Positions 17,426 to 25,059 of a stretch of 43,037 nt of DNA are shown here, piece after piece. A program made the position numbers and the translations under genes. The first letter of the stretch is position 1, and every line of letters begins with the position of its first letter. The DNA comes from Actinoplanes sandaracinus (GTDB lineage Bacteria > Actinomycetota > Actinomycetes > Mycobacteriales > Micromonosporaceae): contig NZ_JASCTH010000012.1 in assembly GCF_030009775.1 (NCBI RefSeq), forward strand, positions 170,934 to 213,970, in the 5' to 3' direction. Below the pieces are notes generated by a model, which did no database searches, had not been told where the DNA came from, and saw only the letters and a list, made by a program, of their open reading frames with translations.

Positions 17426-17468
17426 GGACCCGGCGCGCAGCGACCGTTCATCGCTGGACGCCGGGTCC
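17426..17468. terminator. Strong bidirectional terminator between GH3 and GH10 genes
   Basis: GGACCCGGCG (17426-17435) pairs perfectly with CGCCGGGTCC (17459-17468). Inside it CAGCGA pairs with TCGCTG around a 7-base loop. The element sits between two convergent stops. Confidence 0.8.
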
Positions 17469-17494
17469 ACGCCCCCGGTAGGCGACTTACCGGA

Positions 17495-18646
17495 TCAGCG
17501 GCCGTTGCGACGGGCGTCGGCCAGGGTCTGACGCACCGTGTAGTAGGCGGGTTTCGGGCGGAAGTCGTCCCACATCACGGTCGCGGCGCCCTCAGCGGGG
17601 AAGAACACCGGCACCCAGGAGTACTTGTCGGTGAAGCCCCAGAGAGTGAACGAGTTGCAGTCGTCGACGGCCAGGCAGGCGTCCAGGACGGTCTTGTAGT
17701 ACTGCGCCTGGACGGTCAGCTGCTCGGCGGTCGGCACGCTGCCCGCCGGCAGGTCCATCCGGACGTCGAGCTCGGTGATCGCGGTGTACAGCCCGAGGTC
17801 GTCGAAGCGCTGCAGAACGCCGCGCAGCTGCTCCGGTGCGCCGTAACGCGTGCTCAGGTGCGCCTGCGAGGCGAACCCGTGCAGTGGCACCCGGTCGGCG
17901 AGCAACTGCTTGGCCAGCGTCTCGTACGCGTCCACCTTGGCGCCGGGCCATTCCACGCCGTAGTCGTTGAGGAACAGCTGCGCCTTCGGGTCGGCCTGGT
18001 GCGCCCACCGGAAGGCGTCGGCGACGATGCCCGGGCCGAGCTCCCGGATCCAGATGTTCTCCTGCCGGTACTCGCCGTTCTCGTTGAAGATCTCGTTGGC
18101 GACGTCCCACTGATGGATCTGGCCCCGGTAACGGCCGACGACCGCGAAGATGTGCCGCTTGAGGATGGTCCGCAGCTCGGCCTTGGTGAAGGTGCCCTCG
18201 GCCAGCCACTCCGGGTTCTGGCTGTGCCAGAGCAGTGTGTGGCCGCGCACGACCTGGCCGTGCTGGCGTGCGAACCGGACGATCGCGTCGGCGGGGCCGA
18301 AGTCGTACCGGTCGCGCTCGGGGTGGATGAACTCCCACTTCATCTGGTTCTCCGGCGAGACGGAGTCGAACTCGCGCGCCAGGACCCGGCGGTAGGGGCG
18401 GTCGTGGGTGAACGGGTCCGGGTAGTCCTGCTCCAGATGGTGGCCGCCGCCGGCGACGGCGGCGCCGATGCGCAGATCACGGGGGGTGACACGGCGCAGC
18501 GGAGGGCTGGCGTGGCCGCCGTGCCCGCCGGCCGTGGCGGCGACCGCGGTCCCGGTCGTGCGCGCGGCCTGGACCGGCTGAGCGCCGATGGTGAGGAGCG
18601 TCGATGCGGCGAGGACGGCCACCGCGACGCGGGATGCCTTCGTCAA
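17495..18646 (-). CDS. Secreted GH10 endo-1,4-beta-xylanase
   Basis: This 383-residue enzyme has a signal peptide (residues 1-27, cleavage after VQA) and a single GH10 barrel (about 55-378). Acid/base Glu185 lies in WDVANEIF and nucleophile Glu292 in ITELDVR; HTLLWHSQ and FTDKYSW are also GH10 signatures. It cuts the xylan backbone to xylo-oligosaccharides outside the cell, the likely cargo of the importer at 1.3-4.5 kb. No carbohydrate-binding module follows. I chose TTG 18646, which has AGGAG six bases upstream and gives a normal signal peptide. It has its own promoter with a palindrome at the -35. Confidence 0.9.
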   Translation of the reverse strand: MTKASRVAVAVLAASTLLTIGAQPVQAARTTGTAVAATAGGHGGHASPPLRRVTPRDLRIGAAVAGGGHHLEQDYPDPFTHDRPYRRVLAREFDSVSPENQMKWEFIHPERDRYDFGPADAIVRFARQHGQVVRGHTLLWHSQNPEWLAEGTFTKAELRTILKRHIFAVVGRYRGQIHQWDVANEIFNENGEYRQENIWIRELGPGIVADAFRWAHQADPKAQLFLNDYGVEWPGAKVDAYETLAKQLLADRVPLHGFASQAHLSTRYGAPEQLRGVLQRFDDLGLYTAITELDVRMDLPAGSVPTAEQLTVQAQYYKTVLDACLAVDDCNSFTLWGFTDKYSWVPVFFPAEGAATVMWDDFRPKPAYYTVRQTLADARRNGR

Positions 18647-18730
18647 AGGTCACTCCTGGGGAATCGGGGAATGGGGGGCTCCGCACGATCGGGACGTGAT
18701 CGCGCGCCAAGAGAGCGGGAGACAACCCGT

Positions 18731-18760
18731 ACGCTAAGCCCGCGGAATTGACTCCGTCAA
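18731..18760 (-). promoter_or_regulatory. Xylanase promoter with palindrome over the -35
   Basis: On the minus strand TTGACG (18755-18760) and TAGCGT (18731-18736) are spaced 18 bases apart, a good sigma-70-type promoter about 85 bases from the xylanase start. The perfect inverted repeat TTGAC-TCC-GTCAA (18748-18760) overlaps the -35, as an operator would. A second palindrome, GAAGATCTTC, lies at 18770-18779. Confidence 0.55.
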
Positions 18761-19110
18761 TACGACAACGAAGATCTTCTTCGACCGCCCGGGACTCGGC
18801 TATATGCACGCCGCCACGCCCAGAGAACGCGCTCGGCCTGCCATGTCTGCTGGTAGAGGCCGTGTGCGACGGGCGGGACGGCCCCATCCACGACCCCGCG
18901 CGATTTCGCCCGACGATCCCGGAAATACCATTACTCCATGCGCGGCGGGGTTACGTCCACGCCATTCGCCAGAGCATTGATTTTCGGCCCGATAATTGCT
19001 TTCACCATGACGCCGGACGATTTACCGGCCGGACCGTATTCCGTCCGGCGGGCGACGGACCAGCGCGGATGCGGCTCCCCGGCCGGGCGAGCGCCATCTC
19101 GCCTTAGTCG

Positions 19111-19123
19111 CCGAAAGTTTCGA
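19111..19123 (+). promoter_or_regulatory. Orphan operator box (site D)
   Basis: CCGAAAGTTTCGA matches the palindrome at 4704-4716 at 12 of 13 positions, with a perfect 11-bp core. No gene starts close by on either strand; the xylanase start is about 465 bases away. Confidence 0.5.
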
Positions 19124-19207
19124 AGATTCGTCCCCGCGTACTATCGTGATAATGGGCTCCGACCGCGCTGTGACCTCTTCAGGGCGGCGCCAAGTTACGA
19201 AATTGCT

Positions 19208-19221
19208 CCGGAACTTTCTGG
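19208..19221 (-). promoter_or_regulatory. Orphan operator box (site E)
   Basis: On the minus strand this reads CCAGAAAGTTCCGG, 13 of 14 identical to site B2 (4523-4536). Paired with site D, it repeats the B plus C layout of the divergent promoter in region 1, in reversed order. Confidence 0.5.
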
Positions 19222-19387
19222 TCCACCGAGGCCGGCGTGGCGGCGTCATCGCGGTGGGACTCACGGCGCTCTGCGGGCCCGTACGAGATCGGGGTGTGAA
19301 AAGCGGCAGGGCGCGCCGGCGGTGACCGGCGCGCCCAGCCGCGGGGGGCGCCGACGGCCGAGGGCGGTGTGGGGCGCGGTGAGGTGC

Positions 19388-20770
19388 TCAGAGGCGGTTC
19401 TGGGCCTCGGTGAGGACCGAGCGGAGGATCTGCTCGATCTCGGCGAACTGGCTCTCCGTCGCGGTCAGCGGCGGGGCGAGCTGGATGACCGGGTCGCCGC
19501 GGTCGTCGGCGCGGCAGTAGAGGCCGGCCTCGAAGAGGGCGGTGGAGAGGAAGCCGCGGAGCAGGCGCTCGGACTCGTCGGCGTTGAAGGTCTCCTTGGT
19601 CGCCTTGTCCTTGACCATCTCGATGCCGAAGAAGTAGCCGTCGCCGCGGACGTCGCCGACGATCGGCAGGTCGAGCAGGCGCTCCAGGTACGACCGGAAG
19701 AGCGGGCTGTTCTTCTGGACGTGCTGGTTGAGGCCCTCGCGCTCCATGATGTCGAGGTTGGCGAGCGCGACCGCGGAGCCGACCGGGTGCCCGCCGTAGG
19801 TGATGCCGTGCGCGAACCAGTTGGCACCGGTCAGGAACGGCTCGGCCAGGCGGTCGGAGGCGATCATGGCGCCCAGGGGGACGTACCCGGAGGTGAGGCC
19901 CTTGGCGACGGTGATGATGTCGGGCTGGTAGCCGTACCTGTCGGCGCCGAAGTACTCGCCGAGGCGGCCGAACGCGCAGATCACCTCGTCGGAGACGAGC
20001 AGCACGTCGTAGCGGTCGCAGATCTCGCGGACCCGCTGGAAGTAGCCGGGCGGCGGCGGGAAGCAGCCGCCGGCGTTCTGCACCGGCTCGAGGTAGACCG
20101 CGGCGACGGTGTCCGGGCCCTCGAACTCGATCATCTCGGCGATGCGGTCGGCGGCCCACACACCGAACCGCTCCGGCGTCATGTTCTCGTCGGGGCGGCG
20201 GTAGTAGTTGGTGTTCGGCACGCGCATGGTGCTCGGCACCAGCGGCTCGAAGTCCTGTTTGAACGGCGGGATGCCGGTGATCGACAGGGCGCCCATCGAG
20301 CTGCCGTGGTACGCCACGGCACGGGAGATCACCTTGGTCTTCAGCGGCTTGCCGGTGTGCTTGAAGAAGGAGCGGGCGAGTTTCCACGCCGACTCGACGG
20401 CCTCGGAGCCGCCGGTGGTGAAGAAGACCCGGTTCAGGTCGCCGGGGGCCATGCCCGCCAGGCGGCCGGCCAGTTCGATGGCCTTGGGGTGGGCGTACGA
20501 CCAGATCGGGAAGTAGGCCAGCTCGCTCGCCTGCTTGGCGGCGGCCTCGGCCAGCTCGTGCCGGCCGTGGCCGGTCTGCACCACGAACAGCGCGGAGAGG
20601 CCGTCGAGGTAGCGGCGGCCGGTGGAGTCCCAGACATAGCAGCCGTCACCGCGGGTGATCACCGGAACCGGGTTGTCCCGGTAGGCCGAGAGCCGGGTGA
20701 AGTGCATCCAGAGGTGGTCTCGAGCAGTGTCGGACAGGGCTTCCACGTCAGCGGGCGATCGGTCTGTCAC
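19388..20770 (-). CDS. Class III aminotransferase, putrescine/diamine type (SpuC-like)
   Basis: This 460-residue PLP aminotransferase probably moves the amino group of putrescine or another diamine to pyruvate, giving 4-aminobutanal. Motifs: TTGGSEAVESAWKLAR, VAYHGSSMGA, EPVQNAGGC, SDEVICAFGR and Schiff-base Lys290 in VAKGLTSGY. EPVQNAGG and the N-terminal HLWMHFTRL fit the omega-amino acid:pyruvate/SpuC branch. I chose GTG 20770, which has a GGAG-like site upstream. The 18-bp hairpin at 20898-20939 separates it from the pot operon; minus-strand TTGTGC and CAGTAT, 17 bases apart, may be its own promoter. Confidence 0.85.
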   Translation of the reverse strand: MTDRSPADVEALSDTARDHLWMHFTRLSAYRDNPVPVITRGDGCYVWDSTGRRYLDGLSALFVVQTGHGRHELAEAAAKQASELAYFPIWSYAHPKAIELAGRLAGMAPGDLNRVFFTTGGSEAVESAWKLARSFFKHTGKPLKTKVISRAVAYHGSSMGALSITGIPPFKQDFEPLVPSTMRVPNTNYYRRPDENMTPERFGVWAADRIAEMIEFEGPDTVAAVYLEPVQNAGGCFPPPPGYFQRVREICDRYDVLLVSDEVICAFGRLGEYFGADRYGYQPDIITVAKGLTSGYVPLGAMIASDRLAEPFLTGANWFAHGITYGGHPVGSAVALANLDIMEREGLNQHVQKNSPLFRSYLERLLDLPIVGDVRGDGYFFGIEMVKDKATKETFNADESERLLRGFLSTALFEAGLYCRADDRGDPVIQLAPPLTATESQFAEIEQILRSVLTEAQNRL

Positions 20771-20897
20771 GGGTATCTCTCCCACTAGTTCCAGATGTTG
20801 ATCCGATACTGCCCACGGATTCCGTCGCGCACAAGAGCATTGACCACTATTTCCGCACGATTGCGCGACTGCGGCGACAGGCACCCGGACGCGGGAA

Positions 20898-20939
20898 CGG
20901 ACAGTGGCCCGGCGCCGAGGAGCGCCGGGCCACTGTCCG
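20898..20939. terminator. Perfect 18-bp hairpin after the pot operon
   Basis: The arms 20898-20915 and 20922-20939 are fully complementary (18 bp) around the loop CGAGGA. It begins eight bases beyond the potC stop, and is the strongest hairpin in the window. Confidence 0.85.
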
Positions 20940-20946
20940 CTGTCGG

Positions 20947-21747
20947 TCAGGCGGCGACTCTCCTGCGGCCGGCCCGGATGTTCGAGATCACCGCGATCAG
21001 CACGCCACCCACGAAGATCATCGTGCCCATGACGTTGACCTGTGGCGGCAGGCCGACCCGGGTGGCGCCCCAGATCCACATCGGGAACGTCTGGGTCGTG
21101 CCCCCGGTGAAGTTGGTGATCACGAAGTCGTCGATCGAGAGGGCGAACGCGAGCATCACGCCGGAGAAGATCGCCGGCAGGAGGATCGGGAAGATCACCT
21201 TCCAGAAGGTGGTCCAGCCGCTCGCCCCGAGGTCGGCGGCGGCCTCCTCCAGGGAGCGGTCCAGGGTCATCACCCGGGCCCGGACCACGATCGCGACGAA
21301 CGACACCGAGAACATCACGTGCGCGATCGTGATGGTCACCGGCCCCGGGCTGATCCCCACCGAGACGAACATGCTCAGCAGGGACGAGCCCATCACCAGC
21401 TCGGGCGAGGAGATCGCGGCGAACATCAGCAGGTTGAGCCCGCCGGACCCGCGGAACCGGAAGCGGCCCAGCGCGTACCCGATGCCGGTGCCCAGCGCGC
21501 CGGCGATCAGCGCGGTGAGCACCGCGATGATCAGCGACATCACCAGGGCGTCGGTGAGCGCCTCCAGGGCGAACACCTCGCCGTACCACTTGAGGGTGAA
21601 GCCCTGCCAGGTCTGGTTGTACCGGCCGCTCGGGTCGTTGAACCCGAACAGGATCATCACCGAGATCGGCACCACCAGCCAGCCGATCAGCAGCCAGGTG
21701 TAGGCGTGCATGACCTGCGCGCCGCCCAGGCGGAACCGGCCCCTCAT
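20947..21747 (-). CDS. Polyamine ABC transporter permease PotC
   Basis: This 266-residue permease has six hydrophobic segments and an EAA loop, LEEAAADLGASGWTTFWKVI, to contact the ATPase. The DDFVITNF segment after the loop is a PotC/spermidine-permease signature. Its ATG overlaps the potB stop as ATGA. Last gene of the operon patD-potA-potD-potB-potC. Confidence 0.92.
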   Translation of the reverse strand: MRGRFRLGGAQVMHAYTWLLIGWLVVPISVMILFGFNDPSGRYNQTWQGFTLKWYGEVFALEALTDALVMSLIIAVLTALIAGALGTGIGYALGRFRFRGSGGLNLLMFAAISSPELVMGSSLLSMFVSVGISPGPVTITIAHVMFSVSFVAIVVRARVMTLDRSLEEAAADLGASGWTTFWKVIFPILLPAIFSGVMLAFALSIDDFVITNFTGGTTQTFPMWIWGATRVGLPPQVNVMGTMIFVGGVLIAVISNIRAGRRRVAA

Positions 21748-22607
21748 CGTGCGGCCACCTTCATGACGTCCTCGGTGCCCAGCGACCGCGCGTAGGCGAA
21801 GATGCCGGCCAGCAGCAACGCCATCAGGGTGAAGGACAGCGCCGAAGCGGACGGGTAATCCGAACTGGACAGGAACTTCGACTGGATGACCTGGCCGAGC
21901 ATCGTCGTCTCCGAGCTGCCGAGCAGTTCCGAGTTGACGTAGTCGGAACTCGCCGGGACGAAGGTCATCAGCACGCCGGCGAAGACGCCCGGCAGCGCCA
22001 GCGGGAAGACGACCTTACGGAACGAGGTGATCGGGGAGGCGTACAGATCTCGCGCCGCCTCGACCACGCGCGGGTCGATGCGCTCCAGGGCCACGTAGAT
22101 CGGCAGCACCATGAAGGGCAGGAAGCTGTAGACCAGCCCGGCGATCACCGCGGTGGCCGAGCCGAGCACCTGGAAGTCGTCCGGCAGGATCCCGGCCTCC
22201 TTCAACGGGTGCAGCAGCACTCCGTCGTCGGTGAGGAGCATCCGCCACGAGATGGTGCGCAGGACGAACGACACGAAGAACGGCAGCAGGATCAGGAAGA
22301 GGTAGGTCGCCTTCCGCTTGCCCCCGTAGAAGGCGATCCAGTACGCGACCGGGAACGACATCACGATCAGAATGCCTGACGTGATGGCGCCGTACACCAG
22401 CGAGCGGATCAACTGGGTCTGGTAGTCGGCGATCGACTCCACGTAGTTCTGCCAGTGGCCGGTGAAGACGAACCCGTTGACGACGTCGCCTTCCTGCAAC
22501 GACAACGACAGCATGGTGACCATCGGTACCGCGAAGAAGAGCAGGAGCCACAGCCCGCCGGGGAGAACGAGCAGATAAGGCGCGAGTGTACGTTTTACCC
22601 GGTCCAT
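21744..22607 (-). CDS. Polyamine ABC transporter permease PotB
   Basis: This 287-residue permease has six hydrophobic segments starting with YLLVLPGGLWLLLFFAVPMV. The EAA-type loop reads VVEAARDLYASPITSFRKVV. FVPASSDYVNSELLG matches the PotB/PotH segment FIPaxGdfV. It starts three bases after the potD stop and overlaps potC by four bases. With PotC it forms the membrane channel for putrescine/spermidine import. Confidence 0.92.
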   Translation of the reverse strand: MDRVKRTLAPYLLVLPGGLWLLLFFAVPMVTMLSLSLQEGDVVNGFVFTGHWQNYVESIADYQTQLIRSLVYGAITSGILIVMSFPVAYWIAFYGGKRKATYLFLILLPFFVSFVLRTISWRMLLTDDGVLLHPLKEAGILPDDFQVLGSATAVIAGLVYSFLPFMVLPIYVALERIDPRVVEAARDLYASPITSFRKVVFPLALPGVFAGVLMTFVPASSDYVNSELLGSSETTMLGQVIQSKFLSSSDYPSASALSFTLMALLLAGIFAYARSLGTEDVMKVAAR

Positions 22608-22610
22608 TTA

Positions 22611-23861
22611 TTACCCCAGCACGATCGGTTGGAACACCCGCTCGAAGTCCTGCTTCTCCTCCGCGGTGTTGAAGTCGACGTAGTAGTGCAGCCGCTTGTA
22701 CTCCGACTCGCCGGGGAAGACCAGCGGGCTGTCCGCGACCGCGAGCAGGGTTTCCTTGTCCTCGCCGGACGCCGCCGCCGCGTGCTTCTTCATCTGGGTC
22801 TGGGCGGCCGGGACCGGGCACACGTAGTTGATGTACTCGGCGAGGGTGGTGGAGTTCTCCAGGTCGTACAGGAAGTCCATCATCATGATGGCGTCGACCG
22901 GGTTCTGGGCGGTGACCGGGATCGTCATGTTGTCGGTCCAGATGGTGCCGCCCTCTTCGGGGATCACGAACTTGTAGTTCGTGCCGTCGGAGACGTTCTT
23001 CTGGAAGATGTCGCCGGACCAGGCCTGGGTGATCCAGACCTCGCCCTTGCCGAGCGCGTCGACGTATCCCTGGTCGTAGTAGTTGCGGACGATGCCGGCG
23101 TCCTTCTGCTCCTTGAGCTTGGCGGCCGCGGTCTTCCAGGCCGTCTCGTCGGAGTCGCCCGGCTTGAGGCCGGCGGCGAGCAGGCCGAAGTTGCCGAGCT
23201 CCTGGAGGTCCTTGAACATGCCGACCTTGCCCTTGAACGCAGGGTCCCAGAGGTCGGCGAGCTTGGTGATCGGACGCTTGATCTTGTCCGGGTCGTAGGC
23301 GATGCCGGTGATCCCGGACGCGTAGGGGATGCTGAAGACGTTGCCCGGGTCGTACGCGGAGGTGGAGTACGACTTGGCCGCGTTGGCGGCGTAGTTGGGC
23401 AGCTTCGCGTGGTCCAGCGGCGCCAGGAAGCCGGCGTCACGGAACTGGCCGAACTGGACCGAGTTCGTGATGACCATGAGGTCGTAACCGATCGACTGCC
23501 CGGCGGACAGTTGCGGCTGAACCTTGGCGAACCACGGGCCCATCTCCTGGATGACCTCGTCGTAGGTCACCTGAATGCCGGTCTTGGCGGTGAACTTCTT
23601 CAGTTCCGGCTGCTTCGGGTCCATGTAGAGCGGCCAGTTGGCGAAGTTGAGCTTGCCATTCTGGGTCTTGCCGCCCCAGAACTTCGCGACGGCGTCGGGG
23701 GCGATACTGGCCTGCGGCTTGCCCTTGCCCTCCACGCCACACGCGGCGAGGAACGCGCCCATCGCCGACAACCCGCCGAGGCGCAGCGCGTCGCGGCGGC
23801 CGAGCCGCGACTGCGTCATGCCTCGCAGGAGGGAGGGGTTCGGCTTGTTGGTCTGGAACAT
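22611..23861 (-). CDS. Polyamine-binding lipoprotein PotD
   Basis: This 416-residue solute-binding protein captures putrescine or spermidine outside the membrane. The signal has twin arginines (GRRDALRL, Arg22-23), a hydrophobic stretch and lipobox LAAC with Cys41. The mature part begins with LNFANWPLYMD, the conserved PotD/PotF first strand, and has AWSGDIFQ and GGTIWTDNM segments of the ligand site. I chose ATG 23861, which shares its A with the potA stop (TGATG) and has GGAG upstream; an internal ATG before the twin arginines is also possible. Cargo preference cannot be judged by eye. Confidence 0.9.
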   Translation of the reverse strand: MFQTNKPNPSLLRGMTQSRLGRRDALRLGGLSAMGAFLAACGVEGKGKPQASIAPDAVAKFWGGKTQNGKLNFANWPLYMDPKQPELKKFTAKTGIQVTYDEVIQEMGPWFAKVQPQLSAGQSIGYDLMVITNSVQFGQFRDAGFLAPLDHAKLPNYAANAAKSYSTSAYDPGNVFSIPYASGITGIAYDPDKIKRPITKLADLWDPAFKGKVGMFKDLQELGNFGLLAAGLKPGDSDETAWKTAAAKLKEQKDAGIVRNYYDQGYVDALGKGEVWITQAWSGDIFQKNVSDGTNYKFVIPEEGGTIWTDNMTIPVTAQNPVDAIMMMDFLYDLENSTTLAEYINYVCPVPAAQTQMKKHAAAASGEDKETLLAVADSPLVFPGESEYKRLHYYVDFNTAEEKQDFERVFQPIVLG

Positions 23862-25015
23862 CAGACTCCGATCGGGTACGAGTGCTGCGGGGCCCAAGTG
23901 AGGAAGACGCGCTCACCGCGAGACGCGACGTCCTCTGCATCGTGAGCATTCTGATCGAAGACCACGAAGTCTGTTCCAGCGGTGGTCGCCACTGTGTAGT
24001 TCGTCGATGTGCCGTGGTACACGACCTCGGTGACGACGCCGGACAGAAGACTGCCGGTGACGTTGCCGGGGATCGTCCGGTGCAGGTCGATCTTCTCCGG
24101 GCGGACGGAGACCTCGATGTCGCGGCCCACACCGACGCCGGCCGGGACGGGCACCACGACGCGTTCGCCGGGGCCCTTGTCGATGACCGCGAGGCCCTGG
24201 TCGGCCCAGCTCACGCGGCCGTCGATGAGGTTGGAGGTGCCGATGAAACCGGCCACGAACCGGGTGGCCGGGCGTTCGTAGATGTCCCGCGGCGACCCGA
24301 GCTGCTCGATCAGGCCGCCGTTCATCACCGCGATCCGGTCGCTCATGGTGAGCGCTTCGCCCTGGTCGTGGGTGACGTAGACGAAGGTGATGCCCACCTC
24401 GCGCTGGATCCGCTTCAGCTCGATCTGCATCTGCTGGCGCAGCTTGAGGTCGAGCGCGCCGAGCGGCTCGTCCAGCAGCAGCGCCCGCGGGTGGTTGACC
24501 AGCGCCCGGGCCAGCGCGACCCGCTGCTGCTGGCCGCCGGACATCTCCTTGGGCTGCCGCTTCTCGTACCCGGTCAGCGAGACGATGTCGAGCATCTCGC
24601 CGACCCGCCGGTTGATCTCGGCCTTCGCGACCTTCTTGCGCTCCAGTCCGAAGGCGACGTTCTCCCGCACGTTCAGGTGCGGGAAGAGGGCGTACGACTG
24701 GAAGACCATGTTGACGTCGCGCTTGTTCGGCACGACGCCGGTCACGTCACGGCCGTCGAGGAACACCTTGCCGGCGGTGGGCTCCTCGAAACCGGCGATC
24801 ATCCGCATCGTGGTGGTCTTGCCACAGCCGGAGGGGCCGAGCAGCGAGAAGAACTCCCCCTGTCCGATCGCCAGGTCCAGGCTCTTGACGGCGGGCACCG
24901 CCTCACCGTGCGACAGGTAGTCCTTGCGCACGCCGGCGAACTCGATCGCGGGATGGCCGGCGCGCAGCCCGCCACCGGGCGGCGCGCTCGTGGCGTGCGG
25001 GGGAGAAGTGGTCAT
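23861..25015 (-). CDS. Polyamine ABC transporter ATPase PotA
   Basis: This 384-residue ATPase powers PotBCD. Walker A is GPSGCGKTT (60-68), the signature MSGGQQQR begins near 158, Walker B is ALLLDEP (178-184) and the switch His is in VTHDQGEA. The C-terminal TOBE domain (about 285-375) is the PotA/CysA type. Start ATG 25015 has GAGGTGA upstream. It lies 44 bases after patD and overlaps potD by one base. Confidence 0.93.
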   Translation of the reverse strand: MTTSPPHATSAPPGGGLRAGHPAIEFAGVRKDYLSHGEAVPAVKSLDLAIGQGEFFSLLGPSGCGKTTTMRMIAGFEEPTAGKVFLDGRDVTGVVPNKRDVNMVFQSYALFPHLNVRENVAFGLERKKVAKAEINRRVGEMLDIVSLTGYEKRQPKEMSGGQQQRVALARALVNHPRALLLDEPLGALDLKLRQQMQIELKRIQREVGITFVYVTHDQGEALTMSDRIAVMNGGLIEQLGSPRDIYERPATRFVAGFIGTSNLIDGRVSWADQGLAVIDKGPGERVVVPVPAGVGVGRDIEVSVRPEKIDLHRTIPGNVTGSLLSGVVTEVVYHGTSTNYTVATTAGTDFVVFDQNAHDAEDVASRGERVFLTWAPQHSYPIGV

Positions 25016-25059
25016 CTATCACCTCTGAGCGGGGGCGGTGCGGGGTGGGATGGCGCGGG

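Larger units (their letters stand above)
18761..19387. other. Gene-free interval with orphan operator boxes
   Basis: No coding region of normal codon bias is seen in about 630 bases; long readings here lack start signals and family matches. Base composition is patchy, with A+T-rich tracts near 18960-19010 and 19130-19215. Two boxes matching the region 1 operators occur at 19111-19123 and 19208-19221. This may be a decayed promoter of a lost sugar-utilisation gene. Confidence 0.5.

Noticed and set aside
18938..20788. Long open frame on the plus strand across the gap and aminotransferase
   Set aside because: It is the antisense of the aminotransferase for most of its length, with Asp/Gly/Val-rich composition typical of antisense high-GC frames and no family motif.
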